This document shows, one piece after another, positions 1 through 9,341 of a stretch of 64,000 nucleotides of DNA. The stretch covers positions 987,501 to 1,051,500 of the forward strand of contig NC_008011.1 of the NCBI RefSeq assembly GCF_000055945.1, written 5' to 3'. This DNA is from Lawsonia intracellularis PHE/MN1-00 (lineage in GTDB: Bacteria > Desulfobacterota > Desulfovibrionia > Desulfovibrionales > Desulfovibrionaceae). Within the stretch, counting starts at the first letter, position 1. Every line of letters starts with the position of its first letter. The translations under genes and the position numbers were made by a program. The notes under the pieces were generated by a model, which searched no databases, was not told the origin of the DNA, and was given only the letters and a program-made list of their open reading frames with translations.

Positions 1-1080
1 AAAATTTATATAAAAGAAATTTTTCAAAAAGAGCATATCAAGCCACTATGTAATTTACTGACAGAAGATACAGATTTTATTCGTAATGAGAGTTTTTCCT
101 CTACATTGACCTTTGAAGTTTTACCTGAAATTACATTTCCTAACTATGAAGGACTTGAAGTTCACCAAGATGTTGTAAAAGTAACAGATGAAGAAGTTGC
201 AGAGCTTCTTAAGAATATTCAGCTAGCTATGGCAGAGTTAGTAGATGTTAAAGAAGATCGTTCCCCTCAAAATGGAGATGTTGTTGATGTTGATTATAAA
301 GGATTTGAAAATGGTTCTCCAGTAACTGATGTTAGTGGTGAACATTTTGTTTTAACTTTAGGTCAAAGACAGGCATTAGAAGATTTTGAGCAGTTAGTTA
401 AAACAGCTAAGGTTGGTGAAGAAAAAGTTGGTATTGTGAATTTCCCTAGAGATTATGCTCATAAGGGTTTAGCAGGTAAAAGTATTGATTTTCATATTAA
501 GCTTAACAGTATTAAAACATCTATTCTTCCAGAGCTAGATGCTGACTTTGCTAAAAAAGCTGGATATGAAGATATAGATAAACTCAGAGAGGCTGCAAAA
601 GTACAGCTTGAGATTAAGAAAAAGCAAAATGCTAAATCAAATGCAATGAAGAAGCTTATAAATGGTCTATTAGAACAAGTTACATTTGATGTTCCTGAAA
701 CAATGCTAGAAACAAGAATTGAACGAATATTAGGAGATCATAATATTCGTTCACAACAAACGGTGCAGGTTCAAACTGGTGAGGAACGGTCAGAATCAGA
801 AGAAGAGTTATATAATAATGCAAAAGTGGAAGCATTAGCTGTTCTTCGTCCTCAAATTTTTCTTATGGCTTTGGCGGAAAAAGAGAAACTTGTTGTTATG
901 GAGCAAGAGGTAGAAAGAGCTTTGTATAATATGGCTATTCGTGCTAGACAAGACTATAATAAATTTCGTGACGCATATTACCGTAGTGGTTTAGTTTATG
1001 AGTTACAAGATCATCTCCTTGCAGAAAAGGCAATGGAACTTATATATAATAAAGCAAATGTAGTAGAAGTAGAGCAGTAG
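1..1080 (+). CDS. tig: Trigger factor, ribosome-associated chaperone (5' end outside window)
   Basis: The frame is open from base 1 without a stop, so the gene starts upstream and 359 residues are visible; the TTG at 106 is internal. Trigger factor binds ribosomal protein L23 at the exit tunnel and shields nascent chains. The visible part begins near the end of the ribosome-binding domain (LTFEVLPEI, NYEGLEV). It continues into the FKBP-type prolyl isomerase domain (NGDVVDVDYKG, then FVLTLG) and ends with the long helical C-terminal arms. The family is usually about 430 residues, so roughly 70 residues are missing. It lies 156 bp upstream of clpP on the same strand, the usual tig-clpP-clpX-lon order. 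Family assignment is firm. Confidence 0.95.
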   Translation, partial: KIYIKEIFQKEHIKPLCNLLTEDTDFIRNESFSSTLTFEVLPEITFPNYEGLEVHQDVVKVTDEEVAELLKNIQLAMAELVDVKEDRSPQNGDVVDVDYKGFENGSPVTDVSGEHFVLTLGQRQALEDFEQLVKTAKVGEEKVGIVNFPRDYAHKGLAGKSIDFHIKLNSIKTSILPELDADFAKKAGYEDIDKLREAAKVQLEIKKKQNAKSNAMKKLINGLLEQVTFDVPETMLETRIERILGDHNIRSQQTVQVQTGEERSESEEELYNNAKVEALAVLRPQIFLMALAEKEKLVVMEQEVERALYNMAIRARQDYNKFRDAYYRSGLVYELQDHLLAEKAMELIYNKANVVEVEQ

Positions 1081-1236
1081 AAATTTTTGAGGATTTTATC
1101 CCATGTCTTTACTAGAAGATAACTAGTTAAACAAGATAAAGTCATTTAACTGACAGAGTTATATACTTTATTAGTTAATTCTTATGATATCTATTATTTA
1201 TTAACTAATTTATTATCCTAAGTATGGAGATCCTTA

Positions 1237-1866
1237 ATGGATGATATTTTTAATATGACAGTCCCTATTGTTGTTGAAAATAACGGAAGAAATGAAAGAG
1301 CTTATGATATTTACTCAAGACTACTAAAAGATCGTATTGTTCTTCTTGGTACAGAAGTAAATGATCAAGTAGCATCCCTTATTTGTGCACAACTTTTATT
1401 TTTAGAGTCACAGGATCCAGAAAAAGAAATTTATTTATATATTAATAGCCCTGGAGGTTCAGTAACTGCAGGTCTCGCAATATATGATACTATGAACTAT
1501 ATTACACCAAATGTAGCAACGGTTTGTATGGGGCGTGCCGCAAGTATGGGTGCTTTGTTATTAGCTGCTGGTGAAAAAAATATGCGTTATGCCTTACCTA
1601 ATAGCCAGGTAATGATTCATCAGCCATTAGGCGGTTACCAAGGACAAGCTACAGATATTGATATCCATGCCAGAGAAATTTTACGTATGCGTCAACGGTT
1701 AAATGAAATTTTGATGGAGCAGACAGGACAGTCACTTGAAAAGGTTGCACAAGATACTGAGCGTGACTATTTTATGACGGCAGAAGATGCTAAAGCTTAT
1801 GGACTTATTGATAAAGTCTTGGTTTCCCGAAAAGATTTAGATATAGAGCATGAAAAAACAGAATAA
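1237..1866 (+). CDS. clpP: ATP-dependent Clp protease proteolytic subunit
   Basis: Serine peptidase that forms the two-ring barrel used by ClpX to degrade unfolded and tagged cytoplasmic proteins. The 209 residues include the full catalytic triad: Ser103 in GRAASMGA, His128 in MIHQP and Asp177 in ERDYF, with the spacing found in E. coli ClpP (111/136/185). The oxyanion loop NSPGGSV sits at 70-76. The ATG at 1237 has GGAG a few bases upstream; a second in-frame ATG lies at codon 7. The next gene, 275 bp downstream, is its ATPase partner clpX. Confidence 0.97.
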   Translation: MDDIFNMTVPIVVENNGRNERAYDIYSRLLKDRIVLLGTEVNDQVASLICAQLLFLESQDPEKEIYLYINSPGGSVTAGLAIYDTMNYITPNVATVCMGRAASMGALLLAAGEKNMRYALPNSQVMIHQPLGGYQGQATDIDIHAREILRMRQRLNEILMEQTGQSLEKVAQDTERDYFMTAEDAKAYGLIDKVLVSRKDLDIEHEKTE

Positions 1867-2141
1867 GTTATATAGTTTCCTTTTTGTTTTAGAATGTTAT
1901 GGAAAGTACTAATATAAGTTATGGCTAATTCAATTAAGGTGCATAGGATTTTTGAAGGTTTAGTAATAATTATATCTAACTATTCATCCACCCTTGTTTT
2001 TTATTAGTCCTTTTATTAAGTATGATTTTTGCACTAACTAATGCTAACTATAGCCTATAAAACCCATCTGATAGATTAACTAACATATCCTCTTAAGAAA
2101 GATTATTGTTTTGTTTAATTTTGATATGGTAAGGAATAAGC
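1867..2141. other. clpP-clpX intergenic spacer
   Basis: This AT-rich spacer of 275 bp lies between clpP and clpX. I see no convincing ORF, terminator hairpin or consensus promoter in it. The length would allow clpX its own promoter. Confidence 0.4.
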
Positions 2142-3395
2142 ATGAGTAGAAATGATGAAAAAAATCCTCAATTATTGTGTTCCTTTTGTGGGAAAGGGGA
2201 GTATGAAGTAAAGCAGTTGATAGCAGGAGATGGCGTTCATATTTGTGATGCTTGTATTGCTTCATGTAACGAAATTCTTGTTCGTCAGGAGTTAGAAACA
2301 GTAGAAGAGCAACTACTCACACCCCAAGAAATAAAGGAAAGGCTTGATGAGTATGTTATAGGACAGGAAGAGGCTAAAAAAATTTTAGCAGTAGCTGTTC
2401 ATAATCACTATAAACGTGTTTTCTATGCAGAAAAAATATCTTCAGAGCATGGAGATGTTGAATTAGAAAAGAGTAATGTTCTTTTAGTTGGACCATCAGG
2501 AAGTGGGAAAACACTTTTAGCAAAGACACTAGCTAAAATTCTACGTGTACCTTTTGCAATAGCTGATGCAACAACATTAACAGAGGCTGGATATGTCGGG
2601 GAGGATGTGGAAAATATTCTTGTCCAACTTCTTCAGAATGCAGACTATGATCTTGATACTGCAAGTAAAGGGATCATTTATATTGATGAAATAGATAAAA
2701 TTTCTCGTAGAAGTGATGGTCCTTCTATAACAAGAGATGTTTCTGGAGAGGGTGTGCAACAGGCTCTCCTTAAGATTATTGAAGGTACAGAAGCAAATAT
2801 CCCACCTAAAGGTGGACGTAAACATCCACAACAAGAATTTATTCGTATGAATACATCAAATATTTTATTTATTGTGGGTGGAGCATTTATTGGGCTTGAT
2901 AAAATTGTAGAGCAAAGAATTCGTGGTGGTTCCATGGGGTTTGGGGCTAAAGTTTCTGGTAAAAAAGAGCGTCCTCTTGGACAACTACTTGAACAGGTAC
3001 ATCCAAATGATCTTGTTCAGTTTGGACTTATCCCAGAGTTTGTAGGTCGTATCCCTGTATTAACGCATGTTGATGATTTAAGCGAAGAAGATCTTGTTAG
3101 AGTGTTAGTTGAACCTAAAAATGCTTTGACACGTCAATATCAGAAATTGTTTGAGTTAGACAATGTAACATTAAGGTTTACATCAGATGCCTTAAAAGCT
3201 ATTGCGCATAAAGCAATTGAACGTAAAACAGGTGCTCGTGGATTACGTAATGTTATGGAGTCAATTATGCTTGATATTATGTATAAACTTCCTTCTATGG
3301 TTGGGGTGAAAGAGTGTGTTATTAATGATGTTGTGATAAATACTAATGGTGAGCCATTGTATATTTATGATTCAGAAGTACAAGTAGCTCTATAA
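2142..3395 (+). CDS. clpX: ClpX, AAA+ unfoldase of ClpXP
   Basis: AAA+ ATPase that recognises, unfolds and feeds substrates into ClpP. It has the N-terminal zinc-binding domain with Cys13, Cys16, Cys35 and Cys38, Walker A GPSGSGKT at 117-124, Walker B with Asp182-Glu183 (IIYIDEID), and the C-terminal sensor region [10 protein letters not shown]. Its 417 residues are normal for the family. One small oddity: the ClpP-docking loop, IGF in most ClpX proteins, reads MGF at residues 265-267. The ATG is preceded by AAGGA. It lies between clpP and lon on one strand, although the gaps suggest separate promoters are possible. Confidence 0.97.
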
Positions 3396-3482
3396 TTGGA
3401 AGAAAAGATTAAGGTAAATAAAATTAGTTAGTTATAAATAGGTATAGCTAGAGAAAGTTTATGTCTGTAAAAGGAGCTTTTC

Positions 3483-5936
3483 ATGCATACATTAGGAGAT
3501 GAGCATAAACAAACTTTAGATGATGAGTATGTTGAACTGCCCCTTATGCCATTGCGTGAAGTGGTTATGTTTCCCCACTCTATTATTCCATTGTTTGTTG
3601 GTCGAGAGGCATCTATAAAAGCAATAGAGCATGCTGTAACTAATTATGATAGAAAAATTTGTTTGGTAGTACAGCGTGAACCAGAAGTAGAGAAGCCTTC
3701 TCTTGAAAGTTTATATCCTATTGGAGTTGTAAGTAGAATTTTACAGTTTTTACGTCTTCCTGATGGCACAATAAAAGTTCTTTTTGAAGGTTTATATCGA
3801 GTACATTGGGAACACTTAGACTCTGAGAAAAGTATTGAAAGTTTTCATAAAGTTATGGTGAAAGCTGTCAAAGAATCTACAGCTTCTTTTCTAGAAAGTG
3901 AAGCACTTGTTCGTGCCACCCATGAAGCCTTAGAGGAATACACAAAAAATAATAAAAAGATTACTCAAGAAGCATTAGCTGCCATTTCAGGTTTACGTGA
4001 TCCTGGAAGACTTGCTGATGCTATAATGCCTCATTTAAAAGTAGACTACATTGAGAAACAGTCTGTTTTAGAACAATTAGATCCTGTTGCTCGTCTTGAA
4101 AAAGTATATGAGCTATTGAGTGGAGAAATTACAGTTAGTACAATTGAACGGAGAATTAAAAGCCGTGTGAAAACTCAAATGGAGAGAAATCATAGAGAAT
4201 ACTATTTGAGTGAACAAATAAAGGCAATTCAAAAAGAGATGGGGCGAGATGATGATCCTCAAGCTGAATTAGCTGATTTAGAAAAAAAACTTTTTGAAAA
4301 AAATATGCCTGAATATGCAAGAGAAAAAGGTTTAAGTGAGTTAAAAAAACTTAAACATATGTCCCCTTCTGCAGCAGAGTATGCAGTTGTCCGTAATTAT
4401 GTAGATTGGGTTTATGAGCTTCCATGGAATGAAGTGAAAGAAACAGAGATTGATATTTCAAATGCTAGACAAATACTTGATAGGGATCACTATGGTCTAG
4501 AAAAACCAAAACAACGTATTTTAGAATACCTTGCTGTACAAAAACTTACAGGTTCTTGTAAAGGGACTATTTTGTGTCTTGTTGGTCCCCCAGGAGTAGG
4601 AAAAACATCTTTAGCACGCTCTGTAGCTAAGGCTACAGAGCGTGAGTATGTCAGGTTGTCCCTTGGAGGTGTTCGTGATGAGGCTGAGATCCGTGGGCAT
4701 CGTCGTACCTATGTTGGTGCTATGCCAGGTAAACTTATCACTGCTCTAAAGAGGGTTAAGTATAATAATCCATTATTTTGTCTTGATGAAATAGATAAAA
4801 TGAGTGCAGACTTTAGAGGAGATCCTGCTTCTGCTTTATTAGAAGTGCTTGATCCTGAACAAAATAGTACATTTAATGATCACTATCTTGATTTAGACTA
4901 TGATCTTTCTCAGATTTTTTTTATTACTACTGCAAATTCACTTCAAGGGATTCCTGCTCCACTAAAAGATCGTATGGAAATTATAGAACTTTCTAGTTAC
5001 CTTGAAGTAGAAAAGAAACATATTGTTAAAGATTTTCTTTTGCCTCGACAGGTTATAAAACATGGATTAAAACCTGAAAATATACGTATTTCTGAAAATG
5101 CATTAACAGAGGTTATTCGTTCTTATACAAGAGAGGCTGGAGTACGTAATCTAGAACGTGAAATTGCTGCTCTTTGTCGTAAGGTTGCTATAAAACTTGT
5201 TGAAAAGAATGATATGGATAAGACTATTTCTATTACACGACAAAACTTAGGTTCACTTCTTGGTGTGAAAAAATATCGTATAAATGAGAGTGAAAAAACG
5301 CCTAAAATTGGTGTTGTTAATGGATTAGCTTATACAAGTGTAGGTGGTGTATTACTTAATGTTGAATCAGTAATTATGCCAGGTAAAGGAAATGTCTCTA
5401 CAACAGGAAAGTTGGGAGAAGTAATGATAGAGTCTGCACGTGCAGCACTTTCATATGTACGTTCCCGTTCTGATATGTTTGGATTAAGACCAGATTTCCA
5501 TAGTGAAGTAGATATTCATATCCACTTCCCAGAAGGAGCTACTCCTAAGGATGGTCCTTCTGCTGGGATAGCTATCACAACTTCTCTTGTATCTGCATTA
5601 TTAGGGATTCCTGTTCGGCATGATGTTGCAATGACAGGAGAAGTGACTTTACGGGGACGTGTTTTACCTATTGGAGGATTGCGAGAAAAGTTGTTAGCTG
5701 CTAGTCGTGCAGAGGTTACTACTGTAATTGTTCCTCGTGAAAATGAAAAAGATTTAAAAGAAGTTCCAGAAGAAATTCTCAAAGCTTTACATATTCAGTT
5801 TGTAGAACATATAGATGAAGTCCTACCCTTGGCTTTAATTTCTGAATCAGAAGATATTTTTTCAGAAATACATACTGATGAGCCATTTACTACTTCTTTA
5901 CGACGACATACTGTAGAAATAACTACAGCACAATAA
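3483..5936 (+). CDS. lon: Lon, ATP-dependent serine protease
   Basis: Cytoplasmic quality-control protease that degrades misfolded and short-lived regulatory proteins. The 817 residues contain the N-terminal substrate-binding LAN domain ([14 protein letters not shown]), a coiled-coil linker, an AAA+ module with Walker A GPPGVGKT at 368-375, and a C-terminal peptidase domain with the Ser693 (KDGPSAG) and Lys736 (GLREK) dyad. The 43-residue Ser-Lys spacing equals that of E. coli Lon. The ATG follows AAAGGAG with good spacing. The tail after the peptidase domain is somewhat longer than in E. coli. It closes the tig-clpP-clpX-lon block and converges on an unknown gene. Confidence 0.97.
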   Translation: MHTLGDEHKQTLDDEYVELPLMPLREVVMFPHSIIPLFVGREASIKAIEHAVTNYDRKICLVVQREPEVEKPSLESLYPIGVVSRILQFLRLPDGTIKVLFEGLYRVHWEHLDSEKSIESFHKVMVKAVKESTASFLESEALVRATHEALEEYTKNNKKITQEALAAISGLRDPGRLADAIMPHLKVDYIEKQSVLEQLDPVARLEKVYELLSGEITVSTIERRIKSRVKTQMERNHREYYLSEQIKAIQKEMGRDDDPQAELADLEKKLFEKNMPEYAREKGLSELKKLKHMSPSAAEYAVVRNYVDWVYELPWNEVKETEIDISNARQILDRDHYGLEKPKQRILEYLAVQKLTGSCKGTILCLVGPPGVGKTSLARSVAKATEREYVRLSLGGVRDEAEIRGHRRTYVGAMPGKLITALKRVKYNNPLFCLDEIDKMSADFRGDPASALLEVLDPEQNSTFNDHYLDLDYDLSQIFFITTANSLQGIPAPLKDRMEIIELSSYLEVEKKHIVKDFLLPRQVIKHGLKPENIRISENALTEVIRSYTREAGVRNLEREIAALCRKVAIKLVEKNDMDKTISITRQNLGSLLGVKKYRINESEKTPKIGVVNGLAYTSVGGVLLNVESVIMPGKGNVSTTGKLGEVMIESARAALSYVRSRSDMFGLRPDFHSEVDIHIHFPEGATPKDGPSAGIAITTSLVSALLGIPVRHDVAMTGEVTLRGRVLPIGGLREKLLAASRAEVTTVIVPRENEKDLKEVPEEILKALHIQFVEHIDEVLPLALISESEDIFSEIHTDEPFTTSLRRHTVEITTAQ

Positions 5937-5960
5937 TAACTATAATAAAATATAGCTATC

Positions 5961-6347
5961 TTAACTTGTTGCCCAGTATCCTATACTAATAAGTTTCCCA
6001 TCTTGAGGGGTCCATTCACCACAAGATTCAAAATATTTCATAACCTGTTGACACTCAATAGGGATATAAGAGTCAGGGAATGATGTATAGTATTGTTTGA
6101 AAAAGTAGGCAAGATCTTCAAATAATTCGAGCCAATGCCCTTCATCACATAGAGGTAAATTATTTAATGTATGGAAGAAATGTTGTTTAAAAGGACAATT
6201 TTTTGGGATAGTTTTATCCATTGGCTCTGCTAATTTTATGAGTTGTTGTATACCAGAGCAAACAAGTTTTCCTAATGATGTATTATCATCAAGGACCCTA
6301 AGTACATTAAGAGCCTGGCTCATTGTAGTGATTTTTTCTTTAAACAT
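5961..6347 (-). CDS. Hypothetical soluble protein, 128 residues
   Basis: I do not recognise this family. The protein is soluble-looking, has no signal peptide or membrane segment, and is rich in aromatic and acidic residues. Cysteines are scattered and form no metal-binding CxxC pair; the central part (LCDEGHWLELFEDLAYFF) looks helical. It converges on lon with a 24 bp gap and stands alone on the minus strand. An intact frame of this length in an AT-rich, shrinking genome argues for a real gene. A conserved function specific to Desulfovibrio relatives is possible but is only inference. Confidence 0.65.
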   Translation of the reverse strand: MFKEKITTMSQALNVLRVLDDNTSLGKLVCSGIQQLIKLAEPMDKTIPKNCPFKQHFFHTLNNLPLCDEGHWLELFEDLAYFFKQYYTSFPDSYIPIECQQVMKYFESCGEWTPQDGKLISIGYWATS

Positions 6348-6781
6348 ATAATACCTTATAAAAAATATTTGATATTTGATATAGGTTATATGAATACCTT
6401 TTAACTTCTGTCAACCTGCTAATTTGATAGTCTATCTATTTTTATTAACTTACTATTATTTTTTTACTAATTTATTATAATAGGTTTATTGTGATCCATG
6501 CTAAATTCAAGTCAATGTCTGACTATAAAAAATAAAGTTTATTAAAGAAGATGAGCAATAAAAAATAAATATACTAAAAAGATAGCAGTGTTATTATAAT
6601 TTTTTTTATTGTTGGGAGGAAAGTTTCTATTTTTCTAGAATTGGAATATATACATATAGTCTTAGAAGCTAAATGATTTTATTTATGCAGCTAATATTTA
6701 AATACATTATACTTTACCCAATAATAAAAAAAGGCTATTTAGTTTTGTAGAGTCATAAAAATTTTTTGATAGAGGTGCACC
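6348..6781. other. 434 bp intergenic region, divergent
   Basis: This AT-rich DNA lies between the divergent hypothetical gene and the VKOR-like gene and must hold both promoters. I see no ORF, RNA gene or clear hairpin. It contains a T8 run near 6600 and GGGAGGAAAG near 6615, but no start codon follows the latter at a useful distance. Confidence 0.4.
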
Positions 6782-7771
6782 ATGGGAGAAAATAAAACAC
6801 ATGGTATCCTTATCTTACCATTTATTTTAAGTATATTAGGTATCCTTTTCTGTTTTTGGAACTTATTAGCTCCATCTACTGTACCATGTATATCTTCTGG
6901 CTGTAATCTATACCAAGGTGGTGAATTTGGTGGATTAACATTTTGGTGGTTTGGTATTTTGGGATTTGGACTTCTTGCTATATTAGCAGTAATTGGGAGG
7001 GCTAAATTAGGATTATTTATTGCTGGAGTTGGATTATGTATTGATATTATCTTATTTATAACTATGGTAATGACACTTCCTTGTATGGCATGTATGTTTG
7101 TTGGGTTATTACTTGCTTTAACATTTTATTTTTTTAGGAAAAGAGTTTTTTTAGCTGAGTCAGATTCAGAAGATGTAGAAAATAATCGTTCTTTAATATT
7201 AATATGTTGGTGGTTTTTCTTTTTATTAAATATAATTCTAGTGATTAAGGGTGCAGTCCCCCCATGGGCTTTACCTGTTGGAGATACCAGTTCTTCATCA
7301 TCTGTTGCGATATATTTTTCACCTTCATGTACGGCATGTCAAAAGCTTATAATGAATTTAGCAGAGTCTGAAGTTCAAAAAAGTTCATGGTATCCTGTGG
7401 CAGAAAAGTCCAGTGATATTGCAGTGATTGCTAAACTTGAACAGCTTCTTAAAAGTAAAAAATTTACACTAGCAGAAGCTTTTTCTTTATCTATCTCAAC
7501 TCAGCCACTCACTACATTAGAAAAGTTATCTCCCAACCATGTATTGTTACAGTTAAAGTTGTGGATTAATAGATCTCATGTTTTAAAAGATGGAGATGGG
7601 CGTATGCCTTTATTAGAGTTTAGGGGTACACCAGCTATGTTGCTTTCTAGCATTAAGACAAATCATTTGCCTGTAGTAGGTAAAGATGATGATATGCTTT
7701 CTTTGGAGTTTGATAAAGTAGGAATATGTGGTGAGGGTGATGCACCTAATTCTCAATCATGTACTGAATAA
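6782..7771 (+). CDS. VKOR-family membrane thiol oxidoreductase fused to a thioredoxin-like domain
   Basis: Likely an inner-membrane enzyme that passes electrons from periplasmic thiols to quinone, replacing DsbB. The first 150 residues hold hydrophobic segments with the vitamin K epoxide reductase pattern: a loop pair Cys36 and Cys41 (CISSGC), then GGLTFWWFG, then the active-site CMAC pair Cys101/Cys104 at the edge of a later membrane helix. After a fifth segment (about 138-157) comes a thioredoxin-like domain opening with a CxxC pair, Cys183/Cys186 (SPSCTACQ), so the protein may contain both oxidase and DsbA-like partner. The loop cysteines are one residue closer than in the commonest bacterial forms. 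It converges on queE with a 6 bp gap. Family call is from motif and topology. Confidence 0.75.
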   Translation: MGENKTHGILILPFILSILGILFCFWNLLAPSTVPCISSGCNLYQGGEFGGLTFWWFGILGFGLLAILAVIGRAKLGLFIAGVGLCIDIILFITMVMTLPCMACMFVGLLLALTFYFFRKRVFLAESDSEDVENNRSLILICWWFFFLLNIILVIKGAVPPWALPVGDTSSSSSVAIYFSPSCTACQKLIMNLAESEVQKSSWYPVAEKSSDIAVIAKLEQLLKSKKFTLAEAFSLSISTQPLTTLEKLSPNHVLLQLKLWINRSHVLKDGDGRMPLLEFRGTPAMLLSSIKTNHLPVVGKDDDMLSLEFDKVGICGEGDAPNSQSCTE

Positions 7772-7777
7772 TTATTA

Positions 7778-8416
7778 CTATCGGATACCAATCCACTTAT
7801 GTGATTGTAATCCTAGTTTCCAATAGGGGTGTTTCATACAGTACTCAATACATATTTGTATATTATTACTTAAGTTTTTGTCATCTTTAGGTTGTAAAAT
7901 GAAATTATCAAACTCAAGGGTTAAATATTTTTCAGGGTCACAGTTTTGTTGAGGCCAAACAAGTTTAAGTTCATTCCCTACAGTGGTTACTAACTCATTC
8001 CCCTCTTTAGGACTGACTGTAATCCAATCAATGTGTTTTGGTAAAGGAATTGTTCCATTTGTTTCTATAGCTATTTCAATATGGTATTTATGTAGTAGGT
8101 TTATAATAACTTGATTTAGCTGTAATGATGGTTCTCCACCAGTAAAAACAACATATGGTTTATAGCTAGGATGGGTATAGTTGTTTTGAGGAAATGTTTG
8201 AAGAATATTAGCTACTAATTGTTCTTCAGAATCTAAGATACCAAAATCAGCGTTTAAAAAGTCTGTATCACAGAATTGACATTTTGCTATTGCTCTATCT
8301 TTTTCTTTTCCAGACCATAAATTACATCCAGAAAAACGACAAAATACAGCAGGTCGACCTGTTTGTACTCCCTCACCTTGAATGGTATAAAAAAGTTCTT
8401 TGATATAAAATGACAT
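7778..8416 (-). CDS. queE: 7-carboxy-7-deazaguanine synthase (radical SAM)
   Basis: Converts 6-carboxy-tetrahydropterin to 7-carboxy-7-deazaguanine, the ring-contraction step toward preQ0 and queuosine in tRNA. The iron-sulfur cysteines are Cys31, Cys46 and Cys49, giving CX14CX2C, the expanded form of the radical SAM motif known from some QueE enzymes. The N-terminus YTIQGEGVQTGRPAVFCRF and the glycine-rich VFTGGEPSLQ near residue 120 are typical. It is 212 residues long. It lies 48 bp downstream of queC on the minus strand, so the two are probably co-transcribed. Confidence 0.93.
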   Translation of the reverse strand: MSFYIKELFYTIQGEGVQTGRPAVFCRFSGCNLWSGKEKDRAIAKCQFCDTDFLNADFGILDSEEQLVANILQTFPQNNYTHPSYKPYVVFTGGEPSLQLNQVIINLLHKYHIEIAIETNGTIPLPKHIDWITVSPKEGNELVTTVGNELKLVWPQQNCDPEKYLTLEFDNFILQPKDDKNLSNNIQICIEYCMKHPYWKLGLQSHKWIGIR

Positions 8417-8464
8417 TTATTATTTTTGCCTATTCAAGTAATTAGTTATGTAGTGAGATTAATA

Positions 8465-9181
8465 TTAATTAGCTCTTTTTTTCATTAAAAATGTTTCCCA
8501 TCCATTTTTTCGAAGTTTGCAAGCTGGACATGTACCACATCCATATCCCCACTCATGAGATGTAGTATGATCATTAAGATAGCATGAGTGCGTCTCATTA
8601 CGTATAAGATCTACAAATTTAGAGCCACCTAAATGTAGGGCAAGTTCCCATGTTTGTGCTTTTGTAAGCCACATTAAAGGGGTATGTATTGTTATATCTT
8701 CCCCTAGTCCTAGACTTAAAGCCAGTTGGGTTGCTTTTATACTGTTATCTTGGCAGTCTGGGTAACCAGAAAAGTCAGTTTCACAGGTACCTATTATGAG
8801 ATGGCGTATACTATTTCTCCATGCAAATGCTGCTGCTATTGTGAGGAAGAAAATATTTCTTCCTGGTACAAAAGTATTTGGAAGGCCTTGTTTGTCAAAA
8901 ACAATTTCCAACTCTGATGTTATAGCTGTCTCACCTAGTTGAGAAAAAATATCAAGAGAAAAAATATAGTCTTCACCCAGTCGTTGTTCCCAGATTTTTG
9001 ACAGTTTTGATATTTTATTCCGTATATTAGTGCGACATTGCATTTCAACACTATGTCGCTGTCCATAACTAAAACCAATAGTAATGATATGGCTAAAGTT
9101 AGAAAGCGCCCATCCAAGACAAGTTCCAGAATCTTGTCCTCCAGAAAAAAGAAGTAACGCTTTTTGATTTAGATGATACAT
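8465..9181 (-). CDS. queC: 7-cyano-7-deazaguanine synthase
   Basis: ATP-dependent enzyme that turns 7-carboxy-7-deazaguanine into preQ0, the step after QueE. It has the PP-loop SGGQDSGTCL near residue 13 and the C-terminal zinc site CGTCPACKLRKNGW, with a fourth cysteine upstream in HSCYLND. The 238 residues match the family. First gene of the queC-queE pair. No queuosine riboswitch is evident in the 160 bp between it and the divergent glmU. Confidence 0.94.
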   Translation of the reverse strand: MYHLNQKALLLFSGGQDSGTCLGWALSNFSHIITIGFSYGQRHSVEMQCRTNIRNKISKLSKIWEQRLGEDYIFSLDIFSQLGETAITSELEIVFDKQGLPNTFVPGRNIFFLTIAAAFAWRNSIRHLIIGTCETDFSGYPDCQDNSIKATQLALSLGLGEDITIHTPLMWLTKAQTWELALHLGGSKFVDLIRNETHSCYLNDHTTSHEWGYGCGTCPACKLRKNGWETFLMKKRAN

Positions 9182-9341
9182 ATTAATTATAGTATGAGCT
9201 TATATTGATAATTAGTTTTGTTAAGATTGTTTTTTTAAGAGCATAATTATATATAATTATTATAATGATGTGAAGAGATGTTATTTTTCTTTTTTAACTA
9301 TAAGGTTATTAAAATAGCAAGATTAAAATAAGAGGTTTTTT

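Noticed and set aside
1104-1124. Seven-codon frame MSLLEDN with GAGG upstream between tig and clpP
   Set aside because: Too short to support; could be chance in AT-rich DNA, and nothing like an attenuator hairpin follows.
2080-2265. Minus-strand open frame over the clpX start
   Set aside because: It overlaps clpX antisense, has no ribosome site and no recognisable protein pattern; shadow of clpX.
9182-9341. Queuosine (preQ1) riboswitch before queC
   Set aside because: The 160 bp are AT-rich and show no C-rich pseudoknot pattern or stable hairpin.
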